Source: Porodaedalea pini (Eukaryota > Basidiomycota > Agaricomycetes > Hymenochaetales > Hymenochaetaceae). From it: a stretch of 64,000 bases of DNA. Each line of letters opens with the position of its first letter. The stretch's first letter is position 1. The stretch is taken from assembly GCA_002794775.1 (NCBI GenBank), contig NBAY01000016.1, positions 496,001 to 560,000 of the forward strand. Direction: 5' to 3'. Positions 55,782 to 64,000 of the stretch are shown in pieces. The position numbers were made by a program, and so were the translations under genes. Below the pieces are notes generated by a model. It was given only the letters and a program-made list of their open reading frames with translations, was not told the origin of the DNA and ran no database searches.

Positions 55782-56867
55782 ATGGCAGAACCCCAAGCCC
55801 CAGCTGCGCCAGCAGCCGCAACTCCGACGATCTCAAACGACATGATGCAGGAGATCATCAACGCGCTACACGGCCTGGGATTACTCGCAACCCCCACGCC
55901 AGCAGCCGCAGCCGCACCTGTCCCTCCACCAACAAGCCGCAGTGGAGGAAGACATATCGCCAAACCCGAGGCGTTCAACGGGCGAGACTACAAGAAGTTT
56001 GAACGTGCCATCACCCTTTACGTTGAAGCTAACGCAGAGGACTTCATGAACGACAAGGACTACTTCCTTTTTGTGTTGTCGTTCATGACGGAAGGCTCGG
56101 CCGCACTCTGGGCACAGAACTTCCTGGAAAGCATCAAGATGGACGGCTATCTGATCTTTTCGCTCGTCAGTCGCCAGAAGTTTAACGAACAGCTGGAGAA
56201 AGCGTTCGGAGATCCGAACGAACGCATGAACGCCATGCAAAAATTGGATAGCTGGAAGCACACCCGAGACATCACAGCCGACCAATTCTTCCAGCAGTTC
56301 GACATCTATCGCCGTGCGGCAGGATACAACGATGACGCCAAAAATGACGACACCCTCATCCACAAACTGACGAAAGCCTTGGATAGAGAGATCGTATACC
56401 GAATCGAAATGAGTGACACGGTCCCAACCACGTACAAAGGCTGGCAAGAAAAAGCCATTCGATTTGACAACGCTAGACGTCAGATGAAGGCCATCGAACA
56501 AATGCGCGCTGCCCCGTCCAGACCTCAGGTGCTCCCACCAAAACCTACCCAGACGTTCACACCGAGAATCCCCGAAAGATGCGATGCCACCGGAGTCACA
56601 TACGGAGGCATGGGGAAGCCGATGGACGTCTCACTCGAAGAGCTGAGGAAAGCCGGACTCTGCTACTACTGCAAGGAATCTGGACATCTACAGAGGAATT
56701 GCCCGATGCAGAAGAAGGTGATAAGGGCTGTGTTAATGGGGATGGAACCCCAAGAGAGAAAAGTCTGGGCAGACGAGACCGCGATGCTCAAGGAGTCAGA
56801 CTTTGCGGAGGAAGAAGAGGAGGCACTCGTTGAGCGGGAGTTGGATTTTGCGGAACCCCAGCAGTGA
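55782..56867 (+). CDS. Gypsy-2 gag
   Basis: 361 residues. A Pro/Ala-rich start is followed by a retrotransposon-gag domain (KPEAFNGRDYKKFERAITLY, GSAALWAQNFLE, FNEQLEKAFGDPNERMNAM, TRDITADQFFQQFDIYRRAAG, YKGWQEKAIRFDNARRQMKA). A zinc knuckle CYYCKESGHLQRNC lies near residue 300. Forms the virus-like particle and binds RNA. It ends at TGA 56865, overlapping the pol frame. Confidence 0.93.
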   Translation: MAEPQAPAAPAAATPTISNDMMQEIINALHGLGLLATPTPAAAAAPVPPPTSRSGGRHIAKPEAFNGRDYKKFERAITLYVEANAEDFMNDKDYFLFVLSFMTEGSAALWAQNFLESIKMDGYLIFSLVSRQKFNEQLEKAFGDPNERMNAMQKLDSWKHTRDITADQFFQQFDIYRRAAGYNDDAKNDDTLIHKLTKALDREIVYRIEMSDTVPTTYKGWQEKAIRFDNARRQMKAIEQMRAAPSRPQVLPPKPTQTFTPRIPERCDATGVTYGGMGKPMDVSLEELRKAGLCYYCKESGHLQRNCPMQKKVIRAVLMGMEPQERKVWADETAMLKESDFAEEEEEALVERELDFAEPQQ

Positions 56868-59800
56868 ACACGGCACTGACTGGGATAGGTTCAGTTTCGG
56901 TTTTTCAAACAGCCATTTTTGATAATTCTATGGACTCTGTAGATAATTTAGATAAAATACAAAAAAATGTAAAAAGCAATGTCACTCGCAAAAATATTCC
57001 TTCTGTCCCTGTACCAGTAGCTAGTAGTATAGATATGCCTATATGTAACAACACGTCTGCCTCATCATCTCGTCCTACTCCTGTGTCAAAAAATCATGTA
57101 AAACCCTGTTCCGAATCTTTTAATTCTATTTCTTCCTTGGCCGGAACTGAACCGAAATCCGTGAAAAATGAAAACTCGTCGAAACAAGCTGAGAGGAAGT
57201 CCTGGAGAGATCGCCCTGTCCCCTTTACGGCCCCATGGGTAGTACGGCATCTCAAAGAGGATAAACTCGAAAGTGCTTTAACGACTCTCCGAGTGTGGAT
57301 GAAACAGCAGAGGCATGCTGAAGCGAATGAAGAGACGGTGCGTCAAATCATTGCGCTAGAAGAACCAGATGCCGTGGCAGCTGTTAGGGACCTGAGGGGT
57401 CCGAAACAGTTCATAAGAGGGTCTCGGGGGCAACAGCTCATGGTACCGATTCTCCTTCAAACGACCAACACCGGTAACCAGTTCAAGATAGACGCCCTAC
57501 TGGACAGTGGCTGCACTGGCTCATGTATCAACCGATCCTTCATCGAAAAGCATCAGATCCGGACAAAAAAGACACCCATCCCAATCCGAGTCTATAATGC
57601 TGACGGCACGCTCAACAAGGACGGCTCGATCACAGAGTTTGTGGAAATGCACATGACAATTAAGGATCATTCAGAGCGCATCCACTTCGCAGTCACAGAT
57701 CTAGGGAAAACAGATGTGTTCATCGGACATGAATGGTTAAAGCTGCACAATCCCAACATCGACTGGCAAAAATCAACGATCGAATTTGATCGATGCCCCG
57801 ATGTATGCGGCTATATCCGTAGTCTAGAGGACATTGATGCAGACCCCGATGAAAACCTTGATTTGGTGGAACTTGAAGACGGCGATCAGCTCTTCCTCTT
57901 CGATTGGGACAGGTACATTAAGTCCGATCCGAGAAAAGCACTGAAGGTCAGACAACAGGTGCTCGAGGAAGTCCCGAACTATGTCAAAGAGTTCGCGGAC
58001 GTCTTCAGTGAACAGGAATTCGATCAGTTACCAGAGAGACACCCTTGGGATCATGCTATTGAACTCAAGCTGGGATCAAAGCTCTCTGACTGTAAAATCT
58101 ACCCGCTCAGCCCATCCGAACAGGTGGCACTGGACGAATTCCTCACCAAAAACTTGAGAACTGGCCGTATTTGTAACTCTCAATCTGAGATGGCATCCCC
58201 CTTCTTCTTCATAAAAAAGAAGGATGGCAAGCTTTGCCCCGTACAGGACTATCGCCGGCTCAACGAGATGACGGTTAAGAACAAATACCCGTTACCTCTA
58301 ATCCAAGAGCTCATTGACAAAACGAAACAGGCGAAATTCTTCACGAAGCTTGACATACGTTGGGGTTACAATAACATTTGGATTCGAGAGGGTGACGAGC
58401 ATAAAGCCGCCTTCAGGACAAACCGTGGTCTATTCGAACCAACGGTCATGTTTTTTGGTCTCACAAACTCACCGGCAACCTTCCAAGGATTCATGAACGA
58501 GATCTTCCGAGAACTCGTCAATGATGGACACGTCATAGTCTACATGGACGACATCCTGATCTTCGCACGAACTCGTGAACATCATGACAAACTCGTCCGA
58601 CAAGTCCTGGAAGTGTTGCGAGCAAACAAGTTGTTCTTAAAGCCAGAAAAGTGCAGCTTCGCTCAAGAGACCGTGAACTATCTTGGGCATATCCTTGGCA
58701 ACGGACAGATTCGCATGGATCCAGCCAAAGTGGCAGGTGTAAAAGATTGGCCAGTGCCTAAGAACAAGAAAGAACTACAGTCTTTCCTTGGGTTCTGCAA
58801 CTATTACCGCCGCTTTATCCTAGCATTCAGTCATTATGCGAAGCCCTTGACAGCATTGACCGGAGATGTAGAGTGGAAGTGGGAGGTGGAGCAACAGGAG
58901 GCCTTTGAACGTCTGAAACAGAAGCTCTGTGAAGAACCTGTACTCACAGTGCCTACTGATGACGGTCAATTTCGGGTGGAGGCTGATTCGTCGCATTTCG
59001 CTAACGGCGCCATTCTGTCCCAATTCGTTGACGGAAAGTGGCATCCAATCACATACCGATCGCAAGCGCTTAGCCAAGCAGAGCGCAATTACGAAATCTA
59101 TGACAAAGAGATGTTCGCGATCATGTGCGCACTGGATGACTGGCGACAATATCTTCTAGGGGCAATGCAAACCTTCGAAATCTGGTCGGATCACCTCAAC
59201 CTCCAGTATTTCCGAAAACCCCAGAAGATTAACCACTGACAAGCGAGATGGCTACAGGAGTTAGCGGACTACGACTTCAAACTGTTCCATAAACCAGGTG
59301 CCCTGATGACTAAGGCTGACCTCCTCTCGAGACGAGCGGATCATGAGAGGGGGGAGAATGACAATATCGACATTGTTTTGCTCAAGCCGGACTTATTTGT
59401 AAACGAAACACTGCTAGAAGCGCTGGATGCAGACTTCGTTAAACGAATTAAAAGGGTACGAAACAACAGGGACAGAGCAGTTGTGAAGGCGTTAGAGCGG
59501 AAGGAACGAGAGTGGGAGGAAGAAGAAGGGTTGTTGATGTGGAAGGGCAGGATCTACGTGCCGAAAGACCATAAACTCCGAGAAGACATCATTCGAAACC
59601 ATCACGACAGCACACTTGCAGGACACCCAGGACACTACAAGACCCATGAGTTGATCACACGCAACTACTGGTGGCCGGGAATCCAACGAGATGTTCGAAT
59701 GTATGTCGAGGGATGTGATGCGTGCCAACGTACGAAGGCACACAGAGCAAAACCGCACAATCCTCTGAACCCAAACGAGATCCCGAAAGGTCCTTGGGAA

Positions 59801-61003
59801 ATCGTCACAGCAGACCTGATCGGCGAACTACCCGAGTCCAATGGGCATAACGCAATCTGTGTCTTCGTTGACAGGTTCAGTAAACAGGTGCATGCGATCC
59901 CTACCTCAGTGAGCATAACGTCGGAAGGAATGGCGAGGCTCTACCGGGATCATGTCTTCAGGCTACACGGCATACCGCGCAAGTTTATTCATGACAGAGG
60001 ATCACAGTTCGAGTCCAAATTCATGAACGAACTATACCGGTTACTGGGCATCGAGGGAAACCCGTCAACGGCATATCACCCACAGACAGATGGTCAGACA
60101 GAACGGATAAACCAAGAGATTGAACAGTACCTTCGTCTCTTTGTTAACCACCATCAGTCGGACTGGGCGGAATGGCTTGCGCTAGCGGAATTCGCGTACA
60201 ACGACAAAGAACAAACGTCGACAGGAGCGTCACCCTTTTTCGTCAACCATGGGAGACACCCATATAAGGGCACGAATCCTAGACGCGAATCGACCAATGA
60301 GTCCGCTAAGCAGTTTGCCGACCGGATGGCCAAGATCAGGGAGGAAACTGAATCGGCGTTAAAGCATGCGGCCGAAACCATGAAGCGCTTCTATGACAGG
60401 ACGAAGGGAGAATCCATCGAGTATAAACCTGGGGAAAAGGTCATGCTCGAAGGAACTCACTTAAAGACAGATCGTCCTATGAAGAAGCTGGGAGATAAAC
60501 GTTATGGGCCTTTCATTGTCGAAAAGAAAATCGGCACGTCAGCATATAGACTTAAACTTCCACGTACATGGAAAAAAGTCTATCCGGTTTTCAATGAAGT
60601 GCTCCTCTCCCCATACCACGAGCCACAGTATACGTCGCAAAAGCAGGATCTTCCACCCCCGCCTGAAATCATTGACGATGTGCCGGAATATGAGGTCGAA
60701 AAGGTTGTCGACTCCAAACTTGTGCGAGGGAAGCTCAAATACCTCGTACATTGGAAAGGGTATCCGAACAAAGAACGCACCTGGGAGCCAATTGAGAATT
60801 TGACGAACTCTCAAGAGGCCATTGACGAATTTCATAAATCAACTCCCAGTGCTCCTCGCGCCCTCAACACCCTAGAGATGTCGCAGCTGAAGTTCCGACC
60901 CGTGTTTGAAATGACGGAGCCTGAGAGACAGAAAGGAGTGGCACAGTGGTGGGCCGGTAAGTTCCAGGGTAGGGAACAAGGGCGATCGGGACGCTCGCCT
61001 TGA
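56864..61003 (+). pseudogene. Gypsy-2 pol polyprotein with one premature stop
   Basis: Aspartic protease (DALLDSGCTGSCINRSFIEKH region), reverse transcriptase with YMDDILIFA, RNase H starting VEADSSHFANGAILS, integrase with the HHCC zinc domain (H..H in HHDSTLAGHPGH, CDACQRTK), the D,D,E core (TADLIGEL, FIHDRGSQFE, Glu in TDGQTERINQEI) and a C-terminal chromodomain (YLVHWKGYPNKERTWEP). The frame is open except TGA at 59237-59239, just after KINH, where relatives have Arg. A CGA to TGA change explains it. The frame is -1 relative to gag and has no ATG near its start, so translation needs frameshifting or re-initiation. Confidence 0.92.
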
Positions 61004-61015
61004 AGGGGAGGGTCA
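61002..61015 (+). other. Polypurine tract of Gypsy-2
   Basis: GAAGGGGAGGG right after the pol stop and just before the 3' LTR primes plus-strand synthesis in this family. Confidence 0.8.
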
Positions 61016-61462
61016 TGTCATGGACGCTTTTTAAATTATCTTATCTTATCATTTTCTCTTATCTTATCTTATCATATCTTATCCATCCATCACTAATCAC
61101 GCTTATTCCTGCTTACTCATTATTCATTACGCTCCTTCTCGCACTATCCTTACTCGCTGACCAATCCTATGATTTCATTATTCTATGAAGTTCCATGACG
61201 TTCTATCATCTATCCTTATGTAGTAGTTAATTCCCTGGTCCGTGCGCAGCCGCTGAAGGGTATATAAGTAGGTAGTCCTCCTGTACTTATCCCCTAGTTT
61301 CGACCTGGTCAATTCTACCTGGCTACGTCCAGAAGCTGCTCCTTATCTCCGCGCTGTGTCAGTTCCCCCTGGCTCACCGCTCTCTCTCTTGTCTCCCTCC
61401 TCCTCTGACTGAGTTCCGCGCAACCCGGCTACCATTTGCATACCCATAGTCCGTCGCTGACA
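61016..61462 (+). repeat. 3' LTR of Gypsy-2
   Basis: 447 bp, the same length as the 5' LTR. By eye it differs by four transitions. Confidence 0.95.
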
Positions 61463-61766
61463 CTGGGGTGGAGAGGCTGGTGTTGAGATTACGAGTGATA
61501 TCGCCAAGTGTTTGACGTCTGTTGTCCTCGACTGATCGCTTCAAGTGACAAAACCCCCTGTTATCGATTTTGGATGAATGTCCGCTCCTGGGTAAGTCAT
61601 CGGCATGGCCTCGCTCTCGGTGGTTCTTGAGAATCTGCTGGATGGTCCGAACAGAGCAGTTAAAGGCTTTTGCAATTTCGTCGCGTGGAATGAGTGAATC
61701 AGCCATGCTGACCATAGCCAGACGTTCTTCTGGAGTAGTGTTACGTGCTCCAACTTGTTTGGGCAT
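61463..61766 (-). pseudogene. Tc1/mariner transposase, N-terminal part (helix-turn-helix)
   Basis: Starts MPKQVGARNTTPEERLAMV, followed by a HTH with IPRDEIAKAFNCSVRTIQQIL and a second basic region (HLKRSVEDNRRQTLGDI). It is cut at the CTGGG duplication and continues at 54474. An in-frame Met farther upstream (MTKVF, near 61854) lies in the terminal repeat and is less likely the start. Confidence 0.88.
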
Positions 61767-61836
61767 GATTGAAGCAGAGATGGTTGAGGTAGAAGACGAA
61801 CAAGTTGAAAAGTGGTTGTGTTTTGACGCGTCTCGC

Positions 61837-61860
61837 GCAAAAACTTTTGTCATGTGACTG
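61837..61860. repeat. Right terminal inverted repeat of the Tc1/mariner element
   Basis: Reverse complement of 53629-53652; TA duplication at 61861-61862. Confidence 0.92.
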
Positions 61861-61862
61861 TA

Positions 61863-64000
61863 CTGTAGCTTCCCTCGGTGCAGACGTGAGTCTAGAACTT
61901 CCTCAATCTCGTACTCCTCCTCGTTGTCGATGATGTCAGGTGGCGGTGGTAGTGGTTGTCTTTGGCTCTCGAAGGATGGTTCGACGGCGGGCTTTAGCAG
62001 GGCCTCGTTGAAGACCAGGTGGACCTTTTTCCATCGCTTGGGGAGGTTGAGCTTGTACGCGCTAGCTCCTACCTTGTTGACGATCTCAAAGGGACCATAC
62101 CATTTGTCAGCTAGTTTCTTCGTCGGCGAATCTGTGCTGATGTTTCGCCCGTCAAGGAAAACCTTGTCTCCAGCTTTGTATTCCACCGAAGTCCCTGCTG
62201 TCTGGTCATGGTAGCGTTTCATGTCATTCGCCGCCTTGACCAAGTTGTCCTTTGCAACACGATGAGTCTCCTTGATGTGCTTCATGAATTCTTCCACCGA
62301 CATGTTAGCAGATGAGGTTCATGTTGTGTCAAAGCTCAAGGGGTGACGTCCTGTGTTTGCATAGAAGGGGGACATCTTTGTCGCCGAGTGTTCATGGTTG
62401 TTGTATGCGAACTCCGCGAGGGGGAGCCAGTCCTTCCAGTCCGATTGACGATGGTTAATGAAGAGTTGAAGGTACTGTTCAAGCTTCTGGTTAATGCGTT
62501 CCATTTGACCATCTGTCTGTGGGTGATATGCCATTGACGGGTTGCCTTCGATGTGTAGGAGTTTGTATAGTTCCTTCATCATCAAAGCATTGAACTGTGT
62601 GCCTCAGTCATGGATGATCTTCTTCGGCAAGCCATGGAGGCAGAAGATGTGGTCACGGTACAGTTGAGCCATGCCTTCCGCTGACAATTTTGTCGTCGTT
62701 GGGATCGCATGCATCTGTTTTGAGAACCTATCAACGAAGACGCAGATTGCGTTGTGCCCCTTGGAGTCCGGGAGCTCTCCGATGAGGTCAACCGTGACGA
62801 TTTCCCAGGGACCTTCAGAGACCGCATTTGGGTGGAGTGGCCTTGACCTCGACACCCTCAGAACTTTTGTTCGCTGACAGCGATCACACCCTCGGACATA
62901 CACCCGGACGTCGGAGAACATCAACGTCCACCAGAAGTCTCGATGGACAAGCTCCATCATTTTCGACGCTCCCGGATGTCCAGCCAGTACCGAGTCGTGA
63001 CATTCCCGCAATACAGCTTCCTTCATCGCCGACGGCACGTATACCTTGCCCTTCATCCGCCACAACCCGGTGACTTCCGTCATTCCCGTCGGCCTTTCCG
63101 ACTCGTCCTGCGCCCTCTGCACGTCACCCACTCGTTCCAACATTTCATCACGTGACATTTGCACCACCCCATGGTTCAACCACTTCTCCTTGATGAACAC
63201 GATGCCCTCGTTGTCATCCTTGCCTTGGTCGTACCCAGCCTTGCGTGACAGCAGGTCAGCTTTGCCCATCGTCTTCCCCAACTTGTGTTCAAGGTGGAAG
63301 TCAAATTCTTCGAGTTCGGTCCGCCAGCGAGCTTGATGATAGCTCAGCTTCTGCGCCAACTTGAAGTAGGTGAGGTTCGCATGGTCGGACCAGATCTCGA
63401 TCTTGTGATGGGCACTGAGGAGGTATTGTTGCCATTCCTTGAGTGCCAAAACTATCACGAGCATCTCCTTGTCATAGATCTTGTAGTTTCATTCCACGGG
63501 CAGGAGTGCCTCTGACCTGTAGGCAACCACCCTCCACTTGCCTTCCTGCTTCTGCAACAACACGCCACCAAGTGCAAAGTTTGACGAGTCCACCTCGACA
63601 CGGAAAGGGCCCTTGTCGTTGGCGATGGCTAGGACTGGAGGTGAGCAGAGACGTCATCTCAGCTCCTCGAACACCTCCTGCTGTTCGGTCTCCCATACCC
63701 AGTCCTTCTTGCCCGTTAGCGACGTCAGCGGGTGGACCACCTTGCTGTAGTCCTTGATGAACCGTCGCAGCCAGTTGCCCATGCCAAGGAACTGTTGCAG
63801 CTGTTTGAGGTTTCATGGGACTGGCCAGTCTGCGATCGCCTCTGTCTTTGCTGGGTCAGCCCTGATTTCGCCATTGCCGACAATGTGTCCAAGGTATTTC
63901 ATGGTCTTGGCATTGAACTCGCATTTTTCTGGCTTCAGGTACAGGCCTTTCTCTCGCAAGATCTGAAGGACGCACCTCGATGTCTCGATATGTTCCTCAA
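61863..64000 (-). pseudogene. Gypsy-1 pol: end of RT, RNase H, integrase, first half of chromodomain
   Basis: From 64000 downward: GLYLKPEKCEF and KYLGHIVGNGEI (RT end), FRVEVDSSNFALGGVL (RNase H), ARWRTELEEFDFHLEHKLG, integrase HHCC (CDRCQRTK) and core (TVDLIGELPDSKGHNAICVF, YHPQTDGQMERIN), then EYEIEEVLDSRLHRGKLQY, where the chromodomain is broken. In-frame TGA codons lie at 63813-63815, 63654-63656, 63489-63491, 62604-62606 and 62319-62321. No TAA or TAG was found, so the copy is dead. Confidence 0.9.

Larger units (their letters stand above)
54480..61462 (+). mobile_element. Gypsy-2: nearly intact Ty3/Gypsy chromovirus (Tf1/sushi-like)
   Basis: 6,983 bp with two 447-bp LTRs, primer-binding site, gag, pol (protease, RT, RNase H, integrase, chromodomain) and polypurine tract. 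It is inserted within the transposase of the Tc1/mariner element. The LTRs differ at only four positions, all transitions, so insertion is recent. Confidence 0.95.
53629..61860 (-). mobile_element. Tc1/mariner element in Gypsy-1, itself interrupted by Gypsy-2
   Basis: Terminal inverted repeats start CAGTCACATGACAAAAG at both ends, identical over 24 bp, with TA duplications at 53627-53628 and 61861-61862. Taking out Gypsy-2 and one CTGGG copy leaves 1,244 bp, a normal size for the family. The transposase lies on the minus strand in two pieces. Confidence 0.92.
52984..64000 (-). mobile_element. Gypsy-1: Ty3/Gypsy chromovirus on the minus strand, interrupted, 5' part beyond window
   Basis: From 64000 downward the minus strand encodes the end of reverse transcriptase, RNase H, integrase and a chromodomain to 61863. 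After the nested insertion (53629-61860) it resumes at 53626 and ends at the LTR at 53406. Its other LTR, gag and protease lie right of the window. It inserted into the LINE at 52984. Confidence 0.88.

Noticed and set aside
1..64000. CRISPR arrays, bacterial operons or phage-type systems
   Set aside because: Introns, a nuclear tRNA intron, TATA-box promoters and eukaryotic genes show a fungal nuclear chromosome; no regular spacer-repeat array was seen.

Overview
The window is nuclear DNA of a basidiomycete fungus, most likely an agaricomycete. Nearly every gene is cut by many 45-70 bp introns, and the genes are standard eukaryotic housekeeping genes (uS3, eL32, EF-1alpha, LSM1, snurportin-1, PP2A scaffold, COMPASS Spp1, TFIIIC Tfc7). 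They sit beside enzymes of a plant-litter or wood decomposer (PL8 lyase, two pectinesterases, GH5 hydrolase, lipase) and a PriA-like mushroom cysteine-rich protein. All exon joins were inferred by eye from reading frame, splice sites and conserved protein motifs. No search was run.

Layout. 1-2.1 kb: 3' part of a PL8 lyase. 2.3-6.2 kb: RPS3 (-) and an amidase (+), divergent. 6.4-12.0 kb: two paralogous pectin methylesterases (-) flanking a 3-ketoacyl-CoA thiolase (-). 12.3-13.4 kb: divergent mitochondrial pair bL32m (-) and complex I NDUFA5 (+). 13.7-16.8 kb: Stm1/SERBP1-like protein (-), an intron-containing tRNA-Ser(UGA) (-) and LSM1 (+). 17.0-29.9 kb: a minus-strand run of Spp1, dienelactone-hydrolase-like enzyme, TEF1, PAS-kinase-like kinase and snurportin-1. 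30.2-34.6 kb: eL32, MEMO1-like protein and a damaged or oddly spliced GH5 gene (+). 35.1-38.8 kb: Tfc7-like histidine phosphatase (-) and PP2A A subunit (+). 39.5-40.2 kb: a 673-bp GGTCC-rich MITE with inverted repeats and a perfect 8-bp target duplication, 107 bp upstream of the PriA-like gene (40.3-42.8 kb). 43.2-49.2 kb: an unknown secreted protein (+), a mitoribosomal mS35-like protein (-), an MFS transporter (+) and a class 3 lipase (-).

49.3-64.0 kb is a four-layer transposon nest. A Tad/L1-like LINE was interrupted by a minus-strand Gypsy chromovirus (Gypsy-1, only partly in the window). Gypsy-1's chromodomain was split by a Tc1/mariner element inserted at TA. That element's transposase was split in turn by a nearly intact 6,983-bp Gypsy element (Gypsy-2) with 99% identical 447-bp LTRs and a CTGGG target duplication. 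Gypsy-2 appears to use Tf1-type self-priming: its primer-binding site is complementary to sequence just downstream of its own LTR TATA box, not obviously to a tRNA. In both Gypsy copies every in-frame stop I found in pol is TGA, as expected if CGA codons decayed at CpG.

A second theme is splicing. At least six introns in five genes have GC-AG ends, and all six keep G at donor position +5. That is many for about 70-80 introns.
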